64,000 nucleotides of DNA from Paenisporosarcina quisquiliarum (GTDB lineage: Bacteria > Bacillota > Bacilli > Bacillales_A > Planococcaceae): positions 1 to 64,000 of the forward strand of contig NZ_JAMKBJ010000015.1 of NCBI RefSeq assembly GCF_027563315.1. Direction: 5' to 3'. The translations under genes and the position numbers were made by a program. The notes under the pieces are model-generated. The model made no database searches, was not told where the DNA came from, and was given only the letters and a program-made list of their open reading frames with translations. Below are positions 35,931 to 44,120 of the stretch, one piece after another (the first letter of the stretch is position 1; every line of letters starts with the position of its first letter).

Positions 35931-36297
35931 ATAAAATACTTAAGCGGAAGTCTTCCAGAGAAGTTTTTCCTTCATATTCGTGTTTAAGTGTGTGTAATCC
36001 TTTTTCAATAAATAACAACATATGTTGATGCAAGTGTTCTTCATCTAAAGGCTTTTGGACCTCGTTTAAAATAAGATGCTTAAATAACAAATATTCCTTG
36101 TCTTTTATTATATTATCTGGAATTGTCCATTTGTTTTTAGAATTAGAAAACGTCTCTAATACTGGTCCATTTGAAACTGAAATACCTTTTGCAAGAGCTA
36201 CCTTGACAGCCATTGGTCGTTCTACTTCTAAAATCTCAACTATCAAATCAAGTATTTTCTTACCCTCTTCTGATAAGTTCATTCTGCGATTAGACAT
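35929..36297 (-). CDS. Second DndE-like protein
   Basis: The 122-residue protein has the helical pattern of DndE (Leu-Ser-Glu-Glu-Gly-Lys at the start, Ala-Val-Lys-Val-Ala-Leu-Ala-Lys-Gly-Ile in the middle, Glu-Tyr-Leu-Leu-Phe-Lys-His-Leu-Ile, and Phe-Ile-Glu-Lys-Gly-Leu-His-Thr-Leu near the end) but little identity with the operon DndE. It follows the third DndD-like gene by four bases, as dndE follows dndD. It probably partners that ATPase. Whether it takes part in sulfur insertion or in a separate activity is unknown. Confidence 0.7.
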   Translation of the reverse strand: MSNRRMNLSEEGKKILDLIVEILEVERPMAVKVALAKGISVSNGPVLETFSNSKNKWTIPDNIIKDKEYLLFKHLILNEVQKPLDEEHLHQHMLLFIEKGLHTLKHEYEGKTSLEDFRLSIL

Positions 36298-36301
36298 AAA
36301 T

Positions 36302-38317
36302 TCACCCTTTTATAAAATCGAAATAACCGTCTCTAATAATAGTATATTTTTTTGTTTCATTGTAATCCAACATATATTGTTTATAAGAATGTTCTTCCAT
36401 CACTTTGATGTACTCTTTTGTAATTTCTGTATCTGTTGATAAAATAATTACTTGTTCACTTAGTTCTTTATAATAATAATTTATCAAGTGATTTCTATGA
36501 TAACTATCAAGTCTTCCTAAAGGAGTATCAATAACAATTGGCAGAGACAAATCAGAAGCCTTTGTAAGAGCCCAAATTAAAGCAGAAGAAATCATTTGCA
36601 TTTCCCCTGCAGATCGCTCTTCTATACTAATTTCCTGCATTTTATCATTATAAAGACGTATAGAATAAGTTTTAATATCAAATTCGATATTTCCAAATTC
36701 ATCTTGTTTTCTAAACAATTTTTGTAGCATCTTAGAAAATTCTTCTTTTATTAATGTCGCTTTCATAGTAGTAACTTCAGCAACATATTGTTCCAAAGTA
36801 TTTATAATTTTGCCCATATCTTCTTTTGTTTTTTGAAGATCTTCTAAACTGCCATCTTGATCAGCTAATCGCGAAACTTGATTTTTAAGATTGGTTCTTT
36901 CTTCAATCTTTAAACTTAATTTCTTCATAATAGATTTATACCTCAAATCAATTTCACCCAGTTTTTTTGTGAGCAAATCAATTTTATTATTTTCTTCATC
37001 TAAATCTACTGATTCTGGTGCGCTTCGAATTTCTAATTCTAGAGAATTAAGACTCTGTTGTAATTTTTCAATTTCATTAATATATTTAGTGACTTGAATT
37101 TCATCTTTAATGGGAATATTAGCAAGATGATTATAGTCATTATTTGATATATCATGAATTTCAATATAATCAGAAGAAACATTATTTTGAATTGAATTTT
37201 CTTTTATCCATATTTCTTCTCCAAGTTCTTGAATTTGAATTACTTGTTCTTTTGTTAATGCAGGGTCAATATTTTTATTAAGCAGCTGACTAATGAAATT
37301 ACGATATGGTGTTAATGAAGCATTTTGAAGGATCCTTCTATGGTTTATTTCATTTTCGAGTTTTAATTGTTTTTTAAGTTTGTATATTTTTTCTCTTAAT
37401 ATTATATTTATTGTATATTTTTGTAAATAATTTTCCAACTCATCTTGTTTGATTTTAAGTTCTGTTTCAACTCTTGATTGTTTTTTAACAATCACTTCAC
37501 GAGATTTTGAATTTCGTGACATTTTTGCATTACGTGCTTCTTTTGTTGCATTAATTAACTTATCAAAATTTCGAATCTCTGCAAGATATTTGTCCCTTTT
37601 AACTTCTAAATTATTTATTTCTTGATCTATAATTTCTAAATCATTCTTAATATTCTTCAATTTAACAACACTAACTGATTTTGCAATCTTACTCTCAACG
37701 GAGTTTTTGTAAAATTGTAAATCAGATAATAGTTGCTTATATGCTTCCATGCCAGTAATTTTATGAATTGCTTCTTTCATTTCATGACTATTTTGCCTTA
37801 ATATGATGTCCTTAATTTCTTCTCCATCAAAAATAAAAAATGGAGCTGCATGATAAGGAATTATTCGGTCAATAAATTTATTGTATACTTCAATGTTATC
37901 TATTCTTGCCTTTTTAGATAAACTAGACCCTGGTTTTTTTACTTCTAGGTTTCTTTCCTCATGTGTAACTCTTTTATATTTATCAAAAAACCATTTTGCT
38001 TTTAAATTCCATTCTTCTCCAGAATCTGTTTCCAAGACTAAAGAGAGCGAGCATTCCAGACCTCCTTCCTCGAAGAATGTGTTATTTATTACATTGGAGA
38101 ACAATCTTTTATGTTCGGTTTCACTCATGCCTCTTTTACCAAAAAGAACATATAGAATTGCTTTAAGAATTGTTGTTTTGCCAGCCCCGTTCAGGCCACC
38201 TACTAAAATAATATTTTGACCTTTTTCATCTCTAATATTTTTCGGAATAAAAAGATCAATTTCTTGAATGCCATAGTAGGTTTTATAATTATCAAATACT
38301 AATTTTTTTAATAACAT
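36302..38317 (-). CDS. Third DndD-like SMC ATPase
   Basis: The 671-residue protein has Walker A (Gly-Gly-Leu-Asn-Gly-Ala-Gly-Lys-Thr) near residue 40, Phe-Asp-Gly-Glu-Glu-Ile near 167, two long coiled coils without a Cys hook, a signature Ser-Ala-Gly-Glu-Met near 575 and Walker B (Ile-Val-Ile-Asp-Thr-Pro-Leu-Gly-Arg-Leu-Asp) near 600. The Gly-Arg-Leu-Asp ending and the Phe-Asp-Gly-Glu-Glu-Ile motif are shared with DndD, so it is closer to DndD than the Rad50-like ATPase at 16381. No second dndC is present in the window. Confidence 0.8.
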   Translation of the reverse strand: MLLKKLVFDNYKTYYGIQEIDLFIPKNIRDEKGQNIILVGGLNGAGKTTILKAILYVLFGKRGMSETEHKRLFSNVINNTFFEEGGLECSLSLVLETDSGEEWNLKAKWFFDKYKRVTHEERNLEVKKPGSSLSKKARIDNIEVYNKFIDRIIPYHAAPFFIFDGEEIKDIILRQNSHEMKEAIHKITGMEAYKQLLSDLQFYKNSVESKIAKSVSVVKLKNIKNDLEIIDQEINNLEVKRDKYLAEIRNFDKLINATKEARNAKMSRNSKSREVIVKKQSRVETELKIKQDELENYLQKYTINIILREKIYKLKKQLKLENEINHRRILQNASLTPYRNFISQLLNKNIDPALTKEQVIQIQELGEEIWIKENSIQNNVSSDYIEIHDISNNDYNHLANIPIKDEIQVTKYINEIEKLQQSLNSLELEIRSAPESVDLDEENNKIDLLTKKLGEIDLRYKSIMKKLSLKIEERTNLKNQVSRLADQDGSLEDLQKTKEDMGKIINTLEQYVAEVTTMKATLIKEEFSKMLQKLFRKQDEFGNIEFDIKTYSIRLYNDKMQEISIEERSAGEMQMISSALIWALTKASDLSLPIVIDTPLGRLDSYHRNHLINYYYKELSEQVIILSTDTEITKEYIKVMEEHSYKQYMLDYNETKKYTIIRDGYFDFIKG

Positions 38318-38327
38318 TGTTTATCAC

Positions 38328-38513
38328 CTACTTAAGTTTAGTATGGTAGTTTATTAATTCTTGATACTCTTTAATTCTTGTACTTTGATTTACATTTTCA
38401 TAAGAAAATTTATTACTTGAAGTAATTAATTCCTGTGCAAGAGCAGTCGAAATATTTTGTTCCTTGCAAAGTTTATGTAATAGTTCTAATTCTCTTCTTT
38501 TACTTTCTTTCAT
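38328..38513 (-). CDS. Small dnd-island protein, 61 aa
   Basis: The start is the ATG at 38513 with AAGGTGAG upstream; the frame is open to 38588 but without a site. The product is highly charged and helical (Lys-Arg-Arg-Glu-Leu-Glu-Leu-Leu-His-Lys-Leu near its start, Lys-Glu-Tyr-Gln-Glu-Leu-Ile-Asn-Tyr near its end). I recall small proteins of this type annotated as associated with DNA modification systems, but cannot verify it. It is the first gene of the module with the third DndD-like and second DndE-like proteins, 10 bases ahead. Confidence 0.7.
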   Translation of the reverse strand: MKESKRRELELLHKLCKEQNISTALAQELITSSNKFSYENVNQSTRIKEYQELINYHTKLK

Positions 38514-38722
38514 ATATCTCACCTTATTTCTAATAATTTCGTTGGTCTGAAAAGATTTAAACAGTGATAATTTTAGTGAAAAACACATTCCATTTTACAA
38601 TTAATACAATTTTATCATAAATAGACAGACCAAACTCATAAAATTCCACAAATTGGTATTTACTCAGTATTAACTTATTCGATTGGAAACTGTAAAAGCC
38701 TTCTCTAGGAACCATTCTGAAT

Positions 38723-39721
38723 TTAACTTACCGGCGCCCACCCTTTTTCAAAACCATTTAACTCAGCATATTTGTATAGTTTCACAAAGTGGATAAAGTC
38801 ATAGCTCTCCATGTACTGCTTCACATACACGTCTCCTACTTGCTGGAATAGACGGTTGCGTTCATCGATTTTCTCCAAGTATCGCTCAGCTGGTAATTTA
38901 CTGCCTTTGCTTGAGTTAAGTGCTCCCGTAGTCAAGACGAAGTTCCACAACTCATCTGAATGGACAAAGCTCCATGGGACAAAGTGATCCACTGCGATTG
39001 ATTTTTTCCCTATGTCTAAAGATCTTCCGGTATAAAAGCAGCTACTCCCTGAATTCTCTACCAGCAATTGTTGGAACTGGAGCAGTGACTCTCGTTGTGT
39101 AATGTTTTCGATTTCCTCCAGCAATATCCCATGCGTCACAAGCGAATTTTTCTTCTGAAGAAACTTCGCGAGTTCATAATTCACCAATTTGAAAACCGTT
39201 GTTTGGTACTTTAAAAGAAATCCATATCCTGAAGGGGTCAGCTTTACTTTGCGTTCTTTTTTCACAAACCCATACAGGATTCCATCTGTATCTGCAAAAA
39301 GTGCTCCCACTACATCTTTATGAATTATATTTCTTTCAATGGCTTTTACAAGCACCCCTTTGACTTCTTCTGGAATCGAGTCGAAGGTTACGCCATCGGG
39401 AATCGATTGCACTTCCTTAAACAGCAGTAATTCTTTTTCAATTTGGGTGCGGGGACCTTGTGTATAACCGTTTCGCACCACCAAATTCCAATAGAGCTTC
39501 GCAAACGATTGTGCGAGCATATTAAAGTGGATTTCCAAATCTCCATTCGACTTGTATAGATTTTCAATGATAGCCCTAAGCAACGCAAACTTGTAGGAAG
39601 TCGTCTTCTTCGCTTGTGGAGAAAGTACTTTCATTATTGCTGTCCAAATTTGATCTTCTGAGACGACATGATATTGGCCTGCCCCTTCTTTTAATTGCCA
39701 TCCTTGACTCAACTTTTTCAC
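38723..39721 (-). CDS. HNH endonuclease domain protein
   Basis: The 332-residue protein ends in an HNH nuclease: Cys-Phe-Tyr-Thr-Gly near residue 230, Asp-His-Phe-Val-Pro-Trp-Ser near 245, Leu-Trp-Asn near 260 and Asn-Ser-Ser-Lys-Gly-Ser-Lys-Leu-Pro near 272. The first 200 residues are helical and of unknown family and may recognise DNA. It lies beside the phosphorothioation island but looks less AT-rich, so it may be older host DNA or a separate restriction gene. A role in cutting modified or foreign DNA is an inference. The start has no strong ribosome site. Confidence 0.75.
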   Translation of the reverse strand: MKKLSQGWQLKEGAGQYHVVSEDQIWTAIMKVLSPQAKKTTSYKFALLRAIIENLYKSNGDLEIHFNMLAQSFAKLYWNLVVRNGYTQGPRTQIEKELLLFKEVQSIPDGVTFDSIPEEVKGVLVKAIERNIIHKDVVGALFADTDGILYGFVKKERKVKLTPSGYGFLLKYQTTVFKLVNYELAKFLQKKNSLVTHGILLEEIENITQRESLLQFQQLLVENSGSSCFYTGRSLDIGKKSIAVDHFVPWSFVHSDELWNFVLTTGALNSSKGSKLPAERYLEKIDERNRLFQQVGDVYVKQYMESYDFIHFVKLYKYAELNGFEKGWAPVS

Positions 39722-39966
39722 CCCACTCTACTGGAAAATCTAATTAACTTTATCCTAGCATACCTTCAATAGGTTAGCTTTCTCAAGAATAGTCATTATA
39801 CATAAAAGATAATGAAAGCAGTGAGTTGCCGAAATTGCATCTTCGGTTGCTTCCTCTTTATAAAGAAAGTATCTATTCTTTCGTCCACCAAAACCAAAAT
39901 ACTAGTCGAATAAAGGTTAAAGAGTTGAGAAGGACGGACCCCAGCCGCTGGATTTCCGATAAGAAA

Positions 39967-40013
39967 AAGAGGGACGAATGAAGTGACCAGGTCACTTCAT
40001 TCATCCCTCTTTC
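39967..40013 (-). terminator. Long inverted-repeat terminator
   Basis: Arms of 23 bases with one mismatch and almost no loop are followed by TTTTTCTT on the minus strand. It ends the small gene at 40077. The remainder of 39722-40076 shows no gene. Confidence 0.75.
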
Positions 40014-40076
40014 ATTCATGCGATTATGGTGCATCCGAGTGCTGTCCATAGCAACCCGGAAACATACCCCCTATCC

Positions 40077-40343
40077 TCAACTGCTCATTTGACTAAACGT
40101 TTTCAACTTCTGCAAATAAAAGTTCTCGGCTTCTTCACGACTTCCAACTAGATAGTCTTCCTGTGTGATGCGTCTTGCCGATAAAATGCCCTTCGCTTTT
40201 ACTCCTGGCATGTGCTGCGCATCTGTCATGACATCGAGTAAGGTGAAATCTGCAGGTTTGATTAAGTGTCTGGCTACACTTACTTCTTTCCGTAAGCCAA
40301 CGTGGCCGTATCTCATGATGACTTTCCAGTAGGACCATTCCAT
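40077..40343 (-). CDS. Conserved-looking hypothetical protein, 88 aa
   Basis: The start at 40343 follows GGGAGTGGAG; the frame is open to 40364. The soluble product has Trp-Ser-Tyr-Trp-Lys-Val-Ile-Met-Arg-Tyr-Gly-His-Val-Gly at its start and Ser-Arg-Glu-Glu-Ala-Glu-Asn-Phe-Tyr near the end. No known domain is recognised. It stands alone, with a terminator behind it and no gene for 260 bases in front. Confidence 0.6.
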   Translation of the reverse strand: MEWSYWKVIMRYGHVGLRKEVSVARHLIKPADFTLLDVMTDAQHMPGVKAKGILSARRITQEDYLVGSREEAENFYLQKLKTFSQMSS

Positions 40344-40517
40344 CGTTCTCCACTCCCTTTCCATCGGTTATGTGAAACGTTTCAGCTTCGCTCAATACTG
40401 ATTGAATATTCAGTCTTATCATTAAAGGATATTCTAATACCCCTTTCAGAAGAACCTTTATCATGGAATTCACTGATTTCGGTTTTCAAAGGAGTTCTTT
40501 TCTGGTTAAGAACAACA

Positions 40518-40557
40518 AAGAGCAGCTGAAATTGTATCTTCAGCTGCTTCTTTTTTG
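40518..40557. terminator. Terminator behind the P-loop kinase gene
   Basis: GCAGCTGAA stem with an 8-base loop and T-rich flanks, downstream of 40604-41128. Confidence 0.7.
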
Positions 40558-40603
40558 TAAAGTGAGTGACCATTGTTTCGTTTACCAAAACGCCCTTGAA
40601 GTT

Positions 40604-41128
40604 CTACTTCTTTACGTTCTCCAAATACGCTTGAATTTCTTTTTTACTCTTCAACGTAATGACTTGTTTGGCAGGGCCTGTTTTCAGGAAGTTTTGAAGA
40701 CGATCATTCATTTTTTGCTTTCTTGGATAGTAGGTTGTGATGATAAATTTAATGAATGCCCAATCGAGTTTTTCTTCACAGCCAGCTGTCATATCTGGCC
40801 TCGTTTTCCCGAGGTTCATTAACCAACGCTTGACGACCCGGAAGAGACACACTTGTAGAGGCAGTTCCAAGTAGATCATAGTATCGGCATGTGCTGCTCG
40901 AAGGTCAAATGTATTGGTGTAGTTCCCTTCGATAATCCATTGATCTTGAATGACGATTTCCTGTTGGGCTTTTGTAAATTCCTCTAGGGAAGCTTCCACC
41001 CAGTTAGGTTTCCAAAATAGCTTATCTAAATGGACTACGGGAAGATTCAAGGATTCACCTAATTTTCGTGCAAATGTTGACTTCCCAACGCCAGCTGATA
41101 TCCCAATGACCATTATTTTTTTCATCAT
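40604..41128 (-). CDS. P-loop kinase of the adenylate kinase/FlaR type
   Basis: The 174-residue protein has Walker A Gly-Ile-Ser-Ala-Gly-Val-Gly-Lys-Ser near its start, then His-Leu-Asp-Lys-Leu-Phe-Trp-Lys-Pro-Asn-Trp, Trp-Ile-Ile-Glu-Gly-Asn-Tyr and Ile-Tyr-Leu-Glu-Leu-Pro. This pattern is that of the proteins annotated as DNA topology modulation protein FlaR, which are small kinases of unknown substrate. ATG at 41128 is chosen because GAGAGGG lies 5 bases before it. It follows the APH-like gene by 28 bases on the same strand. Confidence 0.82.
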   Translation of the reverse strand: MMKKIMVIGISAGVGKSTFARKLGESLNLPVVHLDKLFWKPNWVEASLEEFTKAQQEIVIQDQWIIEGNYTNTFDLRAAHADTMIYLELPLQVCLFRVVKRWLMNLGKTRPDMTAGCEEKLDWAFIKFIITTYYPRKQKMNDRLQNFLKTGPAKQVITLKSKKEIQAYLENVKK

Positions 41129-41156
41129 GTGGACCCTCTCTTTAATGCACCTGGTG

Positions 41157-42015
41157 TTATCTATATGCCTGTATTCCATTCTCAAATGCTTCGGCATCGT
41201 TGTTGTCTAATCCGTGTAAGGCTTCTTGCAAAGCAAACGTACTCCGATAGAAATGGACTCGTTGTGCAATTTCTTTCCCATTTGGATAAAGAGCGATGCA
41301 TCGATTGAAAAAGTCTTCTCCATAGCTCGAAAGGATTCCGGCCAAATCATAGGCAGGGTCGCCTATACCCGCTCCACCAAAATCAATAATGCCTGAAATT
41401 CGGTTTTCTTGTGGATTCCATAAAATGTTCGAACATCCGAAGTCACCATGGATTAAGGTAGGTATGACTTGAAGATCATCGTTTAAGAACGATTCAAATC
41501 GATGCGATACCTGGTCCTGTGCATCCTTTCGCATAAACGGATAAAGCTTGGTTTGAATGTTCTTAAACAATTCACCGATTTCTTCTTGTGGAGTTTTCAC
41601 TTGTTTCTGACCCAGTCCAGAAATCGACTCAAGTGGTGTGGCATGCAGTTCCACCAGAAATGAAACGAGTTGTGCGGCAAGTTGACTCACGGTTTCTTCA
41701 TTCTCGATTTTTAAGAAGTCTTGCTTCCACAAATGGGTACCTTCTATTAAATGGTATCCTGTAAAAACCATGCCGACTTCTCTTGGTTCGAATGATTGAT
41801 ACCGTGGATAAGGTGTCGGCAACTTCAATCGGTTATGTATTGCTTCCAAAATTGCCGTCTCTCGATTTAATTGCTCGATTCCTTTTTCATACTTTGGAAA
41901 ACGGAAAACCAGTGATTTGTTTACCATCAACACAACGTTATTTTGTCCATTTTCATTTTGTTCTCATTGGTTAACGACTAGGTCCGGATTGAATGCGCTC
42001 TATGTAACTCTTCAT
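41157..42015 (-). pseudogene. Aminoglycoside phosphotransferase family gene, 5' end broken
   Basis: The open part (41157-41933, 258 residues) has the APH kinase core: catalytic loop His-Gly-Asp-Phe-Gly-Cys-Ser-Asn-Ile-Leu-Trp near residue 165 and metal motif Ile-Asp-Phe-Gly-Gly-Ala-Gly-Ile-Gly-Asp-Pro near 185. The N-terminal strands are outside this frame. Upstream, Gly-Gln-Asn-Asn-Val-Val-Leu continues in frame back to a TGA at 41964-41966; before it Asn-Pro-Asp-Leu-Val-Val-Asn-Gln is in frame; and Met-Lys-Ser-Tyr-Ile-Glu-Arg-Ile-Gln-Ser is one frame off, from an ATG at 42015. So one frameshift and one nonsense codon break the start. A shorter active protein is unlikely. Confidence 0.65.
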
Positions 42016-42094
42016 TCCTACCCACCCTTTAACGTTCTTTCATACTCCTCCTTTGATTTAACCAAAACATTTGCTTAAAGCCAATCATTTCCTA

Positions 42095-42130
42095 TAAAAA
42101 AAAGCCGAACGAAGTTTCCTTCGCTCAGCT
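42095..42130 (-). terminator. Terminator of the RsbR paralogue
   Basis: AGCTGAGCGAAGG and CTTCGTTCGGCT pair with wobble and are followed by T8 on the minus strand. Confidence 0.8.
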
Positions 42131-42165
42131 CGTGCATTGTTCTAAATATGGTACTGGATATATGG

Positions 42166-42999
42166 TTATTGCTTATCTGGATTAATTAAATAGATATTTA
42201 ATGCTTGTTGTAATGTACCGTATGTTTTGGTGTCTTTATCGAATTTGATGCCGAGTGTCAGCATTTTTCTGACGACATCCGCTCGTAATCCTGTGATGAC
42301 GGTGCGGCAGCCCATCATGGATGAACCATCAATCGTTTTCATTAAATGATCGATGACTTCCGACTCCATGTCGGCAATACCGGATAGGTCCATAATTAAT
42401 GTTTGGATACGCAGTCTTCCAACTTCCGTTAATACTTTTTCTTCTAGGATGCTATTGCGGAAAGAATCGACCGCTCCAATCAAAGGTAAAATAGAAATCG
42501 TAGAAGTGATTGGAATCACCGGTACCGATAAGTTCTGCACCAGTTCTTTTTGAGCAGTTAACAACTGATCTTTATAAGACGAGTAGTCAATAAAGAATGA
42601 GTTCAAAAATTGGTCAATCAGGGTGTTTATTCGTTTCTCTAAATTGAAAAAATGACCTTTTAATATATCGGGTGTACCTTCATTAAATTCTCGAACAAAT
42701 TTCCAAATCGTTCTGCGAATGGCTTGTACCCATTCTAGTTTGAAAGATACCGCCAAAGAATGCGTAGCCCATGCGATTCCTTCTTGCCTTGCAAACGCTT
42801 GAAGTTCTGTTTCGCGCCCTTCCAGCACATAAAAAACAAGCCGATGCGCATTGTTGATGAGGTCGATATCTCCGACTCTTAAAATATCATTTATTTTATC
42901 TTTCACATTCACCGCTTCTTCAATTAAGTTGCATTCGAACTGTTGCTTGTTTTCTTGAAAGTATGCCTTCAGTTCCGTATCCAAAATTGTAGTTACCAT
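42166..42999 (-). CDS. RsbR-type stressosome protein with STAS domain
   Basis: The 277-residue protein has an N-terminal helical globin-like part (about 1-140) and a C-terminal STAS domain (about 155-270) beginning with Val-Pro-Val-Ile-Pro-Ile and holding Leu-Ile-Met-Asp-Leu-Ser-Gly-Ile. In RsbR proteins the hydroxyl residue of that motif and the Thr in a later Ile-Thr-Gly are phosphorylated by RsbT; here they are Ser and Thr. It should be a subunit of the sigma-B stressosome. It stands alone with its own terminator, as the dispersed RsbR paralogues of B. subtilis do. Confidence 0.85.
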   Translation of the reverse strand: MVTTILDTELKAYFQENKQQFECNLIEEAVNVKDKINDILRVGDIDLINNAHRLVFYVLEGRETELQAFARQEGIAWATHSLAVSFKLEWVQAIRRTIWKFVREFNEGTPDILKGHFFNLEKRINTLIDQFLNSFFIDYSSYKDQLLTAQKELVQNLSVPVIPITSTISILPLIGAVDSFRNSILEEKVLTEVGRLRIQTLIMDLSGIADMESEVIDHLMKTIDGSSMMGCRTVITGLRADVVRKMLTLGIKFDKDTKTYGTLQQALNIYLINPDKQ

Positions 43000-43183
43000 T
43001 TTAATCCCCCTTAAAATTAATAACGAACTTTGACTTACTTATATCCTCTTAAATAAACCATATAATAACATTGTTAACAAAGGTCTAATCTTCTATTTTC
43101 AGACAATTGACCTAGTATTTTCTACCCAATCAAGTTTATACCCTGTTTTTAATCCGCTAAACCTATTAAATTTTTGTTTTTCC

Positions 43184-43210
43184 GAAACCATTTCCTCCCA
43201 ATTTCGTATA
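43184..43210 (+). promoter_or_regulatory. Sigma-W-like ECF promoter, copy 1
   Basis: GAAAC, 16 bases, CGTATA. The -35 and -10 elements and spacing fit sigma-W/ECF promoters of Bacillales. Except for two spacer bases it is identical to the site at 47231-47257. Confidence 0.6.
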
Positions 43211-43235
43211 AGTAGGAAAAGAGGTGAAGGACACA

Positions 43236-43769
43236 ATGATAAAGAAAATATTCATGGTCACCAGCATTCTTGTGGTCACCGCTGCTCTCTTTTGGTTAGG
43301 GAATTTGGGCACACCATCTCCTGGCTCAACCTCTGGAAATGGAAATCCAGCAATACTTTTCATGGGGATACTTCTAGTGCTGTTTTTCTTCTTGGTGTAC
43401 TTGTGGAAACGAATTATAGATGCCTTACGTCTCACGCGCACTACTAAACTTATAGTAATCGCAGCGAACATCGCTCATTTTATTCTCGGCATCCTGTATC
43501 AACGAAGTGCTTTCCTGGCCTATCGTCAGGTCATTGCCAATGCGAATGAAAAAGAATATGGCTACGTGGATTGGGTGTATATTGATCAAATTACATCTTT
43601 CCAGTCGTTGTCCATTCACCTCAACAATCAGTACTTCAACGTTAATACATTTCTACTGTTTTGTTCCTTATCCATTTTACTTGCACTGTCCTGGAATCTT
43701 ATCAGTAATAGGAATCCGTCGGTAAATACCTTGAAAAGGAATGATCAACTTGGGCATACAAAAATGTGA
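43236..43769 (+). CDS. Hypothetical membrane protein
   Basis: The product (about 177 residues) has four predicted membrane segments (about residues 5-22, 38-58, 70-90 and 135-155) with a loop rich in Gly, Ser and Pro after the first. I recognise no family. ATG at 43236 is preferred over GTG at 43224, since AGGTGAAGG lies before it. The sigma-W-like promoter lies 26-50 bases upstream, pointing to induction by envelope stress. It overlaps the next gene by 29 bases. Confidence 0.65.
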   Translation: MIKKIFMVTSILVVTAALFWLGNLGTPSPGSTSGNGNPAILFMGILLVLFFFLVYLWKRIIDALRLTRTTKLIVIAANIAHFILGILYQRSAFLAYRQVIANANEKEYGYVDWVYIDQITSFQSLSIHLNNQYFNVNTFLLFCSLSILLALSWNLISNRNPSVNTLKRNDQLGHTKM

Positions 43770-44049
43770 GCGTTGTACCCACCGATTCAGCTGGAGCAAA
43801 ATTTATAAGTCTAATACCTATCTGTATAAACCCATCAAATGCAGCCAATGCGGCACAGAACATCGGGTACTGTATACTTCAAGAATTGTCGCGTCTATCA
43901 TGGTTGTCTTACCGATTTACCTTCTTGGTTTCTTTTTAGCTTCTCAATGGGAAATCTCTACAGGTTACACGATTTTAAGCATGGTTTCGATCGGCATTAT
44001 TTCTACTCTCATTCTTCCGTATGTAATGAAGTATCAAGCCATTAATTAA
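43741..44049 (+). CDS. CXXC-20-CXXC type putative zinc-ribbon membrane protein
   Basis: Two Cys-x2-Cys pairs (Cys-Glu-Arg-Cys near residue 9 and Cys-Gln-x-Cys-type Cys-Ser-Gln-Cys near 34) about 20 residues apart form a zinc ribbon. They are followed by two membrane segments (about 50-68 and 75-95). This is the pattern of the small CXXC-20-CXXC family found in Bacillales. Function unknown. It overlaps the upstream membrane protein gene. A TTG at 43750 has a better spaced AAAAGGA than the ATG at 43741 and may be the true start. Confidence 0.7.
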   Translation: MINLGIQKCERCTHRFSWSKIYKSNTYLYKPIKCSQCGTEHRVLYTSRIVASIMVVLPIYLLGFFLASQWEISTGYTILSMVSIGIISTLILPYVMKYQAIN

Positions 44050-44053
44050 AATC

Positions 44054-44100
44054 AAAAAACCATCCCCTTTACAGCAACTACTGTGCAGGGAATGGTTTTA
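44054..44100. terminator. Bidirectional terminator
   Basis: AAAACCAT-CCC pairs with GGG-ATGGTTTT around a loop between convergent genes. Confidence 0.8.
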
Positions 44101-44120
44101 TTTACGTGTTATCTAATAAA

